Source: Zoogloea oleivorans (GTDB lineage Bacteria > Pseudomonadota > Gammaproteobacteria > Burkholderiales > Rhodocyclaceae). From it: DNA of 64,000 nt. The notes under the pieces were generated by a model. It was not told the DNA's origin. It searched no databases and worked only from the letters and a program-made list of their open reading frames with translations. The stretch spans positions 1-64,000 of the forward strand of contig JAOAUC010000017.1 of NCBI GenBank assembly GCA_030157785.1, given 5' to 3'. Shown piece by piece: positions 51,133-59,014 of this stretch (its first letter is position 1; each line of letters starts with the position of its first letter). Made by a program: the position numbers and the translations under genes.

Positions 51133-51711
51133 TTAGTTGCTGCGGGTCCGGCGGCTGCGGGGAGCCGGAGCCGTTTCGGTCGCTTCATCTGCGTCGATGG
51201 TCAGGGCGTCGGATACCTGGCGGACCTGATCCTCCACCAGATCGGCGCCGCGGGCTGCCGCATCGGTCAGTTCGTTGAAGCCGGCTTCGGCCTGACGCAC
51301 GGCGCTTTTCATGTGGTCGATGGCGGCTTCACCGTTGGCATCGGCGCTGCGGGAGGCACGATCCATTTGCTTCATTAACGCCTTGTCGAGCACCGCTACC
51401 TGGTCGCGGGCCATCTGCAGGATGGCCTGATGGGCTTCGCCGATGATTTCGAAATACTCGCGAACGAGCACGGCGGAGTCGCTGCGCCACTCGCTGATGC
51501 GCTCCAGCGGCAAGGGGGCCGTGGTCGGCAGGTTCCTGCTTTCCGCCAGCGCCTGCAGGTGCTCGCTGCCGTTGTCGAGGGCCTGGCGGCCGGCGCGCAG
51601 GGTGAGTTCGGCAAGCTTCTCGGTGGCTTCGACCCACGCCCGGGAGGCGATGTGCAGGTTGTCGATGGTGGCAGAGCGGGTGTGCTGGATGTCGGTGGGG
51701 GACAGGTACAT
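51133..51711 (-). CDS. Phasin family protein
   Basis: 192 residues from ATG 51711, with AGGAG upstream. Almost entirely helical with an amphipathic N-terminal part (about 8-110) and a charged Arg/Thr-rich tail, the general phasin pattern. Phasins coat polyhydroxyalkanoate granules and regulate their size. No PHA synthesis gene is in the window, so the assignment rests on sequence character alone. Confidence 0.75.
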   Translation of the reverse strand: MYLSPTDIQHTRSATIDNLHIASRAWVEATEKLAELTLRAGRQALDNGSEHLQALAESRNLPTTAPLPLERISEWRSDSAVLVREYFEIIGEAHQAILQMARDQVAVLDKALMKQMDRASRSADANGEAAIDHMKSAVRQAEAGFNELTDAAARGADLVEDQVRQVSDALTIDADEATETAPAPRSRRTRSN

Positions 51712-51798
51712 GACGATCTCCTGAAGGGTTTGGGGGCGCTTCAGGCTAAGGCCCGGTGGTTGCAGCGGCATGACAGCCCGCAGCCGGGCCCGGAGTGC

Positions 51799-52182
51799 TT
51801 AATGCCGCGAGAAGAGATCGCGGATCTTGCAGAGGGTGGTGGTGATGTCAAAGCGCGCGTCGGGCAGGGCTTCGCCAGCCAGGATGCGGGCGAGGGCAGC
51901 GGCGGGCTCCTTCTCGCCGGTCAGCAGCACCTCGGCACCGCGCTTGGCCATGTGACGGACAAAGCCGTCGCCGGCGCTGGCGGCGATGATCACCTCGACC
52001 CCGTCCAGTGGGTGGGGGCCGTCATCCTCGAAATGGTGGAGGATCTGCTCCTTGGACAGTTCGATGGCCAGGGGCAAAGGCTGCGGCGAGTCGGGCTGGC
52101 AGTCGTAGATCAGCCAGTTGCGCGCCTGGCCGGCGTGGCCGACGACGTGACTGTCGCCGGTGACGGGAATGGCGATCTTCAT
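51799..52182 (-). CDS. NifX/NifB-type Fe-Mo cofactor-binding domain protein
   Basis: 127 residues. The dinitrogenase iron-molybdenum cofactor domain is recognisable from MKIAIPVTGDSHVVGHAGQA at the start and the VEVIIAASAGDGFVRHMAKRG segment, followed by ALARILAGEALPD. Such proteins bind FeMo-co or its precursors during nitrogenase maturation. It follows nifZ by 16 bp and shares its sigma-54 promoter. Whether it is NifX itself or a NafY-like relative cannot be decided here. Confidence 0.82.
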   Translation of the reverse strand: MKIAIPVTGDSHVVGHAGQARNWLIYDCQPDSPQPLPLAIELSKEQILHHFEDDGPHPLDGVEVIIAASAGDGFVRHMAKRGAEVLLTGEKEPAAALARILAGEALPDARFDITTTLCKIRDLFSRH

Positions 52183-52198
52183 CGGTGCGGGGCTCCGC

Positions 52199-52483
52199 TT
52201 AGTGAGCGGCTTTCAGGCTCGCGGCTTCGGCCTCGTCCTGGGTCAGTTCTTCCGGCAGGCAGCCCACCGGCAGGCCCAGCTCCCGGGTTTCATCCTCGAA
52301 GCGGACCAGGTAGATTTCCTCGTTGGGGGAGGCTTCCACGTGGCCGTACTGGACCACCACGCCGCGGGTACCGGCAGCGGCGATCAGCGCACCCTCCTCG
52401 ATGCCGGGCAGGCCGCCGTCGTTGAACAGGTCTTCGCGACAGAACACGGCGTCGCCGAGCTGGAATTGAACGAGGTCTTCCAT
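52199..52483 (-). CDS. nifZ: NifZ-family protein
   Basis: 94 residues from the ATG at 52481-52483. The NifZ domain is seen in the LGDAVFCREDLFNDGGLPG start, GTRGVVVQYGHVEASPNEEIYLV (split across residues about 42-64) and FEDETRELGLPVGCLPEEL. NifZ helps mature the P-clusters of the MoFe protein. A sigma-54 promoter at 52524-52539 precedes it, and the NifX-like gene follows. Most nif genes, including nifHDK, must lie outside the window. Confidence 0.85.
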   Translation of the reverse strand: MEDLVQFQLGDAVFCREDLFNDGGLPGIEEGALIAAAGTRGVVVQYGHVEASPNEEIYLVRFEDETRELGLPVGCLPEELTQDEAEAASLKAAH

Positions 52484-52523
52484 GAGTCTTCTCCGGATGG
52501 GTTTGTGTCGATGGATCGAATTC

Positions 52524-52539
52524 AGCAAGTTCGATGCCA
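52524..52539 (-). promoter_or_regulatory. Sigma-54 promoter of nifZ
   Basis: Minus strand TGGCATCGAACTTGCT: TGGCA and TTGC with intact -24 GG and -12 GC and exact spacing. It ends 40 bp before the nifZ start. Confidence 0.75.
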
Positions 52540-52543
52540 AGCC

Positions 52544-52559
52544 AGGCACGCTTCTCGCT
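52544..52559 (+). promoter_or_regulatory. Sigma-54 promoter of the hemerythrin gene
   Basis: AGGCACGCTTCTCGCT: GGCACG and TCGC with correct spacing; only two consensus bases differ. It lies 4 bp from the opposite nifZ promoter and 48 bp before the hemerythrin ATG. Confidence 0.7.
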
Positions 52560-52607
52560 GAAGTCCCGGCAGGCGCCCGCTCTGGTGGCGCAAACCGGGA
52601 GAATTCG

Positions 52608-52997
52608 ATGGAATGGTCCGATGAGCGACACGTGCTTGGCCTGGCGGCAATGGATGACACCCATCGGGAGTTCTTCGCGCTCGTGAATGCAGCAGAAGCG
52701 GCTGCGGGGCCGGCATTTGTCGAGGCGTTCGCGGCCCTCTGTGCCCACACCGAGGTCCACTTTGCCAACGAGGACACGTGGATGCAGGAGAGCGCCTTTC
52801 CTGCCCTTGATGAGCATTTGAACGAGCACCGGCGGGTGTTGCGGGATCTGCGCCGTTTCAACGAACGGGTGGCGAAGGGTTCGACGATGATGGCCAGGGC
52901 CTACATCCGCGAGCAGGTGGCCGAGTGGTTCGAGCTGCACGCGTCCACCATGGATGCCGCGCTGGCGGCGCACCTGAAGGCGCGCGCCATGGCCTGA
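52608..52997 (+). CDS. Bacteriohemerythrin
   Basis: 129 residues from ATG 52608. O2-binding di-iron four-helix protein. The iron ligands fit the family: HxxF-type DDTHREF (near 19), HTEVHFANED with H and E ligands (near 50-58), and HLNEHRRVL (near 73-77), with a final D in the last helix. It faces nifZ across paired sigma-54 promoters, so it may buffer oxygen while nitrogenase is made. Confidence 0.9.
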   Translation: MEWSDERHVLGLAAMDDTHREFFALVNAAEAAAGPAFVEAFAALCAHTEVHFANEDTWMQESAFPALDEHLNEHRRVLRDLRRFNERVAKGSTMMARAYIREQVAEWFELHASTMDAALAAHLKARAMA

Positions 52998-53007
52998 ACC
53001 TGCCGGA

Positions 53008-53451
53008 TCAGCCGCCGAGGATCACTTCGTAGGCTTTTCGGAGCAGATCCAGCTCCACCTGGGGGCAGCCACGGGTTTCGGTGATCGCGATGAAGCGGGC
53101 GCCAGCGGCCGTGATGGCCTCGAAAGGCGGGTCGGTGGTGGTGAAACGGGCCAGGTGCACCTCGACGCGGGTTCCGCCGGTTTCCACGCACAAGCGGAAT
53201 TCCGGCTCGATCTTCAGGCTGCCGGAAGGCAGGCCTAGGCGCTTCTCGGCATCGGCCAGATAGATCGAGGGCAGGGTGACGACTGCCGGAGACGGGGTGT
53301 CGTCCTCGGCGCACACGTGGGCGTCGGCCGCAAAGGGTTCGAAGCCGAGCATGCCGTGGGTGAAACGGACAAAACGCAGCCGGCCGCTGATGGATTGGGT
53401 GTGGGCGAAGATCAGGCGGGCGCCGCCAGATGTGCCGGGGGCGCCGCTCAT
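53008..53451 (-). CDS. Conserved protein of unknown function downstream of nifF
   Basis: 147 residues from ATG 53451; family not recognised with confidence. It lacks a signal peptide and membrane segments, looks beta-rich and globular, and has Cys at about 47 (HVCAEDD) and two more in LCVETGG and TRGCPQVELD. It lies 76 bp downstream of nifF on the same strand and converges on the hemerythrin gene 10 bp away. Its place between nif genes suggests a role in nitrogen fixation, perhaps a redox or maturation factor. This is inference from position only. Confidence 0.6.
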   Translation of the reverse strand: MSGAPGTSGGARLIFAHTQSISGRLRFVRFTHGMLGFEPFAADAHVCAEDDTPSPAVVTLPSIYLADAEKRLGLPSGSLKIEPEFRLCVETGGTRVEVHLARFTTTDPPFEAITAAGARFIAITETRGCPQVELDLLRKAYEVILGG

Positions 53452-53495
53452 GGACGCCCCCGACCTGTGGCATGCCTGACACCCTGCCCGCCGAT

Positions 53496-53511
53496 TGTCG
53501 CGTTTGCGACA
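53496..53511. promoter_or_regulatory. TGT-N10-ACA palindrome (NifA-type upstream site or hairpin)
   Basis: TGTCGC-GTTT-GCGACA fits the NifA enhancer pattern TGT-N10-ACA and is also a 6-bp hairpin just after the nifF stop. No good sigma-54 promoter was found between it and the next gene, so it could equally be an attenuating hairpin. Confidence 0.35.
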
Positions 53512-53527
53512 GGCGCGGGCGCGTCCA

Positions 53528-54037
53528 TCAGGCGAGCAATGCGGACTTGATTTCGCCGAGCCAGTCGTCGAGGCGCTCGTCGGTTTCGTCCTTCTGGTTG
53601 TCGTTGTCGAGGGCCAGGCCCACGAATTTGCCATCCACCACGGCCTTCGACTTGGAGAACTCGTAGCCGTCGGTGCCCCAGCTGCCGATGATCGTGGCGC
53701 CCTGCGCCTTGGCGGCGTTGTAGAGGATGATCATCGCGTCACAGAACTCGTGACCGTAGGCGTCCTGGTCGCCGAAGCCATAGATGGCAACGGTTTTTCC
53801 CGTCAGATCAATGCCTTCGAAGGTCGGAAAGAATTCTTTCCAGGAGTCCACCAGCTCGCCGTCGCCAAGGGTCGGCGTGGCCAGGATGATCGAGCTGAAC
53901 TTGGCGAAATCGTCGGGCGTGGCCTTGGTAACATTGAAAAGCTCGACCGCATCGTCGCCGAGCTTTTTCACGATGGATTTGGCCACCTTGCGGGTGTTGC
54001 CCGTCTCGCTACCGTAAAAAAGACCGATCTTGCTCAT
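53528..54037 (-). CDS. nifF: Long-chain flavodoxin, nif-associated
   Basis: 169 residues, long-chain type. Single-electron carrier with FMN, able to feed nitrogenase reductase. The phosphate-binding loop GSETGNTRKVAKSI (about 8-21), the first FMN loop ATPTLGDGELVDSW (about 53-66) and second loop YGFGDQDAYGHEFCD (about 90-104) are clear. A sigma-54 promoter 51-66 bp upstream supports the nifF assignment over a general housekeeping flavodoxin. Confidence 0.9.
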   Translation of the reverse strand: MSKIGLFYGSETGNTRKVAKSIVKKLGDDAVELFNVTKATPDDFAKFSSIILATPTLGDGELVDSWKEFFPTFEGIDLTGKTVAIYGFGDQDAYGHEFCDAMIILYNAAKAQGATIIGSWGTDGYEFSKSKAVVDGKFVGLALDNDNQKDETDERLDDWLGEIKSALLA

Positions 54038-54087
54038 GAGGGATTCTCCTAGGACAGTGTGGGTTTAGTGAGTGCTGAACCATCCTT

Positions 54088-54103
54088 TGCAAGAGACGGG
54101 CCA
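54088..54103 (-). promoter_or_regulatory. Sigma-54 promoter of nifF
   Basis: Minus strand TGGCCCGTCTCTTGCA: one mismatch to TGGCACGN4TTGCA. Predicted start near 54076, about 40 nt before the flavodoxin ATG. No TGT-N10-ACA site was found in the next 200 bp upstream. Confidence 0.85.
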
Positions 54104-54178
54104 GCCACCCGGCGTGTCCGGGGAACCTCGGGGCAAAGTACCTGCCTTATTGTTGTAAACGCACGCGGAGAGAACACC

Positions 54179-54511
54179 ATGAACTGGCTGAAGCGGCTGC
54201 CCGGGAGCCGCAGGGAAGTACCGGGTTTCGAGTGGCGCCTGCTGCGCAAGCTGCCGCTGATTGCTCTGGTCGGCACGCTGCTGCCGGCCCTCTACGCTCT
54301 GAATGCGCGGCTTTTTGATGGCGGGCTGGCCGGGGCGGAGGCGCTGAAGGCGGTCCAGTCGGCCGATATCGTCGCCATTGCAACGGTGGTCCTGCACTGG
54401 ACGGTGGTGTTCACGCTGGCCATCGGCTGCGTGATCGTCGTGGTGATGAAGGGCCACGGCTATATCGCCGACGCCTATCCCCTGCAGGAGCGGGACGCGC
54501 CCCTGGAGTGA
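54179..54511 (+). CDS. Small two-helix membrane protein
   Basis: 110 residues from ATG 54179 with GGAGAG 7 nt upstream. Two hydrophobic helices (about 26-44 and 66-88) with a short loop, a basic N-terminus (in) and a charged C-terminal tail. Family not recognised. It is divergent from nifF, so it may share a nif-related function; no promoter of its own was identified. Confidence 0.65.
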   Translation: MNWLKRLPGSRREVPGFEWRLLRKLPLIALVGTLLPALYALNARLFDGGLAGAEALKAVQSADIVAIATVVLHWTVVFTLAIGCVIVVVMKGHGYIADAYPLQERDAPLE

Positions 54512-54520
54512 ATTCCGGCG

Positions 54521-55294
54521 TCAGCGCGCCGACAGGAAGGCCGGCCGGCCGGTTTTTGTGTAGCCGTCGTCGATCTGCTCGTTGATGACCCGCCAGATGG
54601 GTTTCACGAAAAAGCGCAGGTTTTTGACGATGGCGTTCACGTCCATCATCGACGGTACGCGGATGCCCCGGTGTTCCACCGGACCGCCGATCTGGGTGAT
54701 CTTGACGCCAAGTTTGGAGAAGTGGTCGGCGAGGCGCGGCTCGGTGAGCACGAAAAGCGTCTCGATGCCCTCCCGCTTGGCAAGCGCGACGATGGCCAGG
54801 TAGAGGCCGATGGGAATGTACGGGAAACGGGGCTGGTCCTTGGTGCCGAAGTCGTCGTCGCTGAGCGCCAGCGCGGACTTGGTTTCACCTTTACGCCGCC
54901 GGTAGTGGTGGCGCACGGCCAGTCGCGACACCTCTGCAATGCTGCCGCGGGGCAGGCGGGCGGGATCGATGATGGAGCGGTCCAGCGTGGCGGCGCAGGT
55001 GCGCTCGAAAGGCAGGGGGTAATCCGGCTCTTCGGGGCGGGCGACGACCAGGCGGTTGCAGCCGACGAGGTTTACCGGCGCGGTGGAGGTGCGCATCAGG
55101 CAGTGCAGGCTGTGGCGATCGTATTCGTCCGTCTCCATGCGGTCGGGGCGCACGGGCTCGAAGCCGAGTTCCTCGCAATACACTTCGTGACGTATGCCGA
55201 AGACTTCATTGCGGCCGGTTTCGTCGAACGCAGTGGCGACTTCGAAATATTTCTTGAATCCTTCGCCGAGACTGAAGCGGTCAAGTAGCGACAT
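54521..55294 (-). CDS. PEP-CTERM/exosortase system-associated acyltransferase
   Basis: 257 residues. It belongs to the GNAT-like group related to autoinducer synthases that travels with exosortase and PEP-CTERM genes. The family pattern is visible: KKYFEVATAFDETGRNEVFGIRHEVYCEELGF at about 14-45, then NLVGCNRLVVARPEEPDYPLPFE (about 75-97) and EVSRLAVRHHYRRRKGE. Some members make N-acyl amino acids. The PEP-CTERM hydrolase at 49136 is a candidate partner system; exosortase itself is not in the window. Confidence 0.88.
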   Translation of the reverse strand: MSLLDRFSLGEGFKKYFEVATAFDETGRNEVFGIRHEVYCEELGFEPVRPDRMETDEYDRHSLHCLMRTSTAPVNLVGCNRLVVARPEEPDYPLPFERTCAATLDRSIIDPARLPRGSIAEVSRLAVRHHYRRRKGETKSALALSDDDFGTKDQPRFPYIPIGLYLAIVALAKREGIETLFVLTEPRLADHFSKLGVKITQIGGPVEHRGIRVPSMMDVNAIVKNLRFFVKPIWRVINEQIDDGYTKTGRPAFLSAR

Positions 55295-55490
55295 GGTACG
55301 TCCCTATGTAATCAGGCATTGCTGCAACGTTTGTTTACGACCAGAAGGGGCAAAAGCTTGAAGGCGCCCGTTTCCCGGGAGATTACCACCATCATGATCC
55401 TGGTATATCAGCTGTTGATGCCGCCGCCGCTGAGGGCTGGTGTCGAACTGTCGTATCATTGTGTTTCCCTGTCTGACGGAGACATTCAGC

Positions 55491-56363
55491 ATGTCCAGCG
55501 GCGCTTTCCATTACGACGAAGCCTTCTCCCGCAACATCGGCTGGGTGACCCAGGCCGAGCAGGCCACCTTGCGGGGCAAGCGGGTGGCGATTGCCGGCGT
55601 CGGCGGCGTCGGCGGGGTGCATCTGCTGACCCTGGTCCGGTTGGGCATCAGCGCTTTTCATATTGCCGACATGGACACTTTCGACCTGGTGAACTTCAAT
55701 CGCCAGGCCGGGGCGATGATGTCGACCATCGGACGTCCCAAGGCCGAGGTAATGGCTGAAATGGCGCGGAACATCAACCCCGAAGTCGACATCCGTGTCT
55801 TTGATAAAGGGGTGAGTGCCGACAACCTGGGCGAGTTCCTCGAGGGGGTCGATCTGTACGTGGACGGCCTCGATTTCTTTGCCTTCGACGCTCGTCGCCA
55901 CACCTTTCGGGCTTGCCAGGAGCGTGGCGTGCCGGCAGTCACCGCGGCGCCTCTGGGCATGGGCACGGCGGTGCTGAGCTTTCTGCCGGGCAAGATGTCT
56001 TTTGAAGAATACTTCCGCCTGGACGGCTGCGACGAGGACGAAATGGCCGTGCGCTTTCTGCTTGGCCTGTCGCCGGCGATGCTTCAGCGCGGCTACCTGG
56101 CCGACCCGTCGCGGGTTAACTTTGAAGAGCGTCGCGGCCCCAGCACCATCGCGGCCTGTCAGTTGTGTGCCGGCGTGACGGCCGTCGAAGTGCTCAAGAT
56201 TCTCCTCGGTCGCGGTGACGTGATCCACGCGCCGTGGGGCTTCCAGTTCGACGCCTACCGCAACCGCTACGTTAAAACCTGGCGCCCGGGTGGCAACCGC
56301 AATCCGATCCAGCGCATCGGGTTGTTCATCGCCCGTCGCCAGTTGCGCGCCATGCGCGGCTGA
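55491..56363 (+). CDS. ThiF-family adenylyltransferase
   Basis: 290 residues from ATG 55491. E1-like fold with the ATP site VAIAGVGGVGGVHLLTLVRLG (about 32-52) and DMDTFDLVNFNRQ (the Arg of the RxxxR/NRQ motif). A single C-x-x-C (CQLC, about 224) is seen instead of the full zinc pairs, and the C-terminus ends in a basic helix. E1-like proteins adenylate the C-terminus of a ubiquitin-like or sulfur-carrier protein, or a small acid. The partner is not obvious in this neighbourhood. It is not TcdA, which is at 31342. Confidence 0.82.
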   Translation: MSSGAFHYDEAFSRNIGWVTQAEQATLRGKRVAIAGVGGVGGVHLLTLVRLGISAFHIADMDTFDLVNFNRQAGAMMSTIGRPKAEVMAEMARNINPEVDIRVFDKGVSADNLGEFLEGVDLYVDGLDFFAFDARRHTFRACQERGVPAVTAAPLGMGTAVLSFLPGKMSFEEYFRLDGCDEDEMAVRFLLGLSPAMLQRGYLADPSRVNFEERRGPSTIAACQLCAGVTAVEVLKILLGRGDVIHAPWGFQFDAYRNRYVKTWRPGGNRNPIQRIGLFIARRQLRAMRG

Positions 56364-56393
56364 AAACCTGCAGCATATCCCCGACCTGACCTG

Positions 56394-57326
56394 ATGAACC
56401 ACGAGCACGGCCCCGCCTGCAGCCATGGGCACGCCCATCATCACCACGGCCCGGCTTCCTACGACCGGGCCTTCGCCGTCGGCATCTGCCTGAACATCGC
56501 CTTTGTCGTCATTGAGGCCTATTACGGCTGGCGTTCCGATTCCCTGGCCCTGCTGGCCGATGCCGGCCACAACCTGTCGGATGTGGCGGGGCTGATTCTC
56601 GCCTGGGGGGCGGCGCTGGCCGGACGCCTGCGTCCGACCCATGTGCGTACCTACGGCTGGCAGCGGGCCTCGATTCTGGCTGCGCTGGCCAACGCTGTGC
56701 TGCTCCTGGTGGCGATGGGCGCGCTGGCCCTTGAGGCCTTCCAGCGTTTCAATTCGCCCGAGCCGGTGGCGGGCTGGACGGTGATCGTGGTGGCCGCCAT
56801 CGGTGTGGTGGTCAATGGCATCACCGCGGCCCTGTTCATGGCCGGCAGCAAGGACGATCTGAACATTCGCGGGGCCTTCCTGCACATGGCCGGCGACGCG
56901 CTGGTGTCGCTTGGCGTGGTGGCTGCCGGTGCGCTGTATCTCAAGTTCGGCTGGGTCTGGCTCGACCCGCTGGTCAGTCTGGCGATTGCGGTGGTGATCG
57001 TCCTGGGCACCTGGGGCCTGTTCCGCCAGTCCCTGCACCTTGCTTTCGATGGCGTGCCGGAGAGCATCGATCTCATCGAAGTCCATGCCTGGCTGCGCAG
57101 CCAGCCCGGCGTCAGCAGCGTGCATGACCTGCATGTGTGGGCGCTGGGCACGTCGGACGTGGCCCTCACCGTGCACCTTGTGATGCCCGCCGGCCACCCT
57201 GGCGATGCCTTCTTCAAGACGCTGGCCCACGATCTCGAGCATCGTTTCCGCATCCAGCACCCCACCATCCAGATCGAGATTGATGGCCTCGACGACGGCT
57301 GCGTGCCGCCTTCGCAACTGAGCTGA
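56394..57326 (+). CDS. CDF-family cation exporter (CzcD/ZitB type)
   Basis: 310 residues. A His-rich N-terminal tail (HGHAHHHH region, about 10-20) precedes six predicted membrane helices with the zinc site motifs SDSLALLADAGHNLSD (HxxxD in TM2) and FLHMAGDALVS (HxxxD in TM5). The cytoplasmic C-terminal domain (about 215-300) contains VHDLHVWAL. It should export Zn2+, Co2+ or a similar divalent metal in exchange for protons. It starts 30 bp after the ThiF-family gene on the same strand. Confidence 0.92.
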   Translation: MNHEHGPACSHGHAHHHHGPASYDRAFAVGICLNIAFVVIEAYYGWRSDSLALLADAGHNLSDVAGLILAWGAALAGRLRPTHVRTYGWQRASILAALANAVLLLVAMGALALEAFQRFNSPEPVAGWTVIVVAAIGVVVNGITAALFMAGSKDDLNIRGAFLHMAGDALVSLGVVAAGALYLKFGWVWLDPLVSLAIAVVIVLGTWGLFRQSLHLAFDGVPESIDLIEVHAWLRSQPGVSSVHDLHVWALGTSDVALTVHLVMPAGHPGDAFFKTLAHDLEHRFRIQHPTIQIEIDGLDDGCVPPSQLS

Positions 57327-57438
57327 TCCGGGAAGTGTAGGTTGACTCAGTTAGTGAAAAGCCAGTGATTGGTTCAAGATCTGTTTTTCATTTTCCGTGC
57401 CAACACCATGCCGTAAACATTAGGCAACGAGAACATCA

Positions 57439-57867
57439 ATGAGCAGCAAGCACCACGGGTCATGTCTGTGCAAAGGCATTCGCTTCACCATCGAAGGCCA
57501 TCTTGCACCCATCCAGATTTGCCATTGCTCGCAATGTCGGCAGGCCCAGGGCGGCCCCTTTGCAACCAACATTCCCGTTGAAACAGGCAAGCTTACTTTC
57601 ATCTCGGGCGAAGACTTGCTTCAGCACTATGAGTCATCGCCAGGTAAGGTCAGAGCGTTCTGCAAAGTCTGCGGCTCACCCATTTTCAGCAAGCGCGCAT
57701 CCTTACCCGGCGTCGTTCGCATCCGTGCCGGCCTATTATCCGAACCAGTCGCAGCCCGGCTTGACTTCCACGCATATGTGGCATCAAAGGCCAGTTGGTG
57801 GGAACTGCATGACGGTCTGCCAGCGTACGCTGAGGGCTACGTGGCTGAGCCACAGGAAAGGCGATGA
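57439..57867 (+). CDS. GFA family protein
   Basis: 142 residues. Zinc-binding fold of the glutathione-dependent formaldehyde-activating (GFA) family: GSCLCKGIRF with C-x-C, HCSQCRQAQG with CxxC and FCKVCGSPIF with CxxC, placed as in the family. Function outside true GFA enzymes is unclear. Codon choice is less GC-biased than in neighbours, and the gene stands between unrelated units, so it may be acquired. Confidence 0.88.
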   Translation: MSSKHHGSCLCKGIRFTIEGHLAPIQICHCSQCRQAQGGPFATNIPVETGKLTFISGEDLLQHYESSPGKVRAFCKVCGSPIFSKRASLPGVVRIRAGLLSEPVAARLDFHAYVASKASWWELHDGLPAYAEGYVAEPQERR

Positions 57868-57958
57868 GTGAAGCACAAACCCAATGCAGTCAGGCACGTT
57901 GCCTGACAGGGCGCTAGCCGTCTTGGCACCGGCAGGCCCACGCAGAGATTCGTGTTCA

Positions 57959-58324
57959 TCAAGCTTGGCTCCTCGGATCGCCGTAGCCGAGTTCGCCGAA
58001 GCAAGGGATTTCCTGGCGCCACAGGCCAACCAGCATTTCCAATTCTCGTGCGGCATTGAACGCTGGGTCTTCGCTGGGTTTGACCATGTCGAGTACGTCG
58101 AAGAGAAAGTTGGCCTCGCCGTGTTCGACCCAGTCCTGCACAAGCCTCGCATTGCGATGCAGTCCGTCCTGCAGTTCAAAACGATGCCGGTTGAGTGTGC
58201 CCTGAACGTTCGTACTTCCTGCGATCAACGCCCGGCCCGTGATCTGGTTACGGATCGCATAGACACCGGCTCGGGTTTTCGTCTCCAGATACTGTCGTTT
58301 CAGCGTCTTTCTGTTTGTCATCAT
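57959..58324 (-). CDS. GIY-YIG nuclease-like protein
   Basis: 121 residues from ATG 58324 (a second ATG follows at once); AAGGAGAGG lies just upstream. The GIY-YIG fold is suggested by AGVYAIRNQITGRALIAGSTN (starting near residue 18) followed by RHRFELQDGLHRNARLVQDW. The first motif reads GVY and the second has IAG in place of YIG; the later catalytic Glu is plausible at NAARELEM. It follows the DUF2239 gene on the same strand (23 bp apart), a pair that seems to move together. Confidence 0.75.
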   Translation of the reverse strand: MMTNRKTLKRQYLETKTRAGVYAIRNQITGRALIAGSTNVQGTLNRHRFELQDGLHRNARLVQDWVEHGEANFLFDVLDMVKPSEDPAFNAARELEMLVGLWRQEIPCFGELGYGDPRSQA

Positions 58325-58347
58325 CAATCCTCTCCTTCTCGAATGAG

Positions 58348-58986
58348 TCACGGTGCAAGCGATGGCACTTCTGTCGGCGGCAGTGGATACGCCAGGTACC
58401 TGACGTAATCACGAACGTCAGCCGGCCAAGCTTCGGTCAGTTGGCGGAACTTTGCCGCGTCGTTTGCGAACAGCGCACGCGAGGCCTCTTCAAAGCCAGC
58501 CATATCACCAGCCATGACTGACATGAAGTGGTAAGCACATTCACTCGCCCGGCGTTGCCGGTCTCGGTCCACGTTGGCCCGGCGTGCCTCATCAACCAGT
58601 TTCCGCAAAGTCACCGATGCACCGCCTGGCTGTGCAGCCAACCAATCCCAGTGGCGCGGCAGTAGCGTGACTTCTCGCGCGACAACCCCAAGCTTCGGCC
58701 TGCCACGGCTACGTGGCTCATCAGATTCCCCGGAATCGATCAGTGCCGATTTGTCTCCTTGAAGCTGGGGCCCCTCTGGAGGTAGACGTGCCAACATCTC
58801 GGCATCGCTTCCTCGAATGTCGATATCGACAACTTGACCAGTCTGGTCGCAGAAGATTAATAGCGGACTGGGTGCGTCGGACGCCAGAGCGTGTTTCACA
58901 GCCAATGCATTGACCGTCAAGCTGCCAGAGGCGATGCGCTTGTGGCCGTTGAAGCTGGTATAGGAAGGACTAGTGGTATCAATCAC
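58348..58986 (-). CDS. DUF2239 family protein
   Basis: 212 residues. The DUF2239 pattern is visible: a short N-terminal part with FNGHKRIASGSL, a charged linker, the RGRPKLGVVAREVTLLPRHW block (about 93-112) and SVTLRKLVDEARR. The family lacks a known function; the RGRPKLGV stretch resembles an AT-hook/transcription-factor-like arm. It is transcribed from a sigma-70 promoter overlapping two ACCCGGGT repeats. Confidence 0.85.
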   Translation of the reverse strand: MIDTTSPSYTSFNGHKRIASGSLTVNALAVKHALASDAPSPLLIFCDQTGQVVDIDIRGSDAEMLARLPPEGPQLQGDKSALIDSGESDEPRSRGRPKLGVVAREVTLLPRHWDWLAAQPGGASVTLRKLVDEARRANVDRDRQRRASECAYHFMSVMAGDMAGFEEASRALFANDAAKFRQLTEAWPADVRDYVRYLAYPLPPTEVPSLAP

Positions 58987-59014
58987 AGTAAGGTCAGTCT
59001 TGAATTGGATGAGC

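Noticed and set aside
53452..53495. Sigma-54 promoter for orf147
   Set aside because: The best AGGCATG match has no GC at the -12 position.
54104..54178. Sigma-54 promoter for the small membrane protein
   Set aside because: GG and GC can be placed 10 nt apart only in a G-run; neither CAC nor TTGC is present.
57405..57906. Possible integron cassette around the GFA gene (TTAGGC before it, TCAGGCA/TGCCTGA hairpin after it)
   Set aside because: No matching GTTRRRY/RYYYAAC core pair or attC-like imperfect arms, and no integrase.
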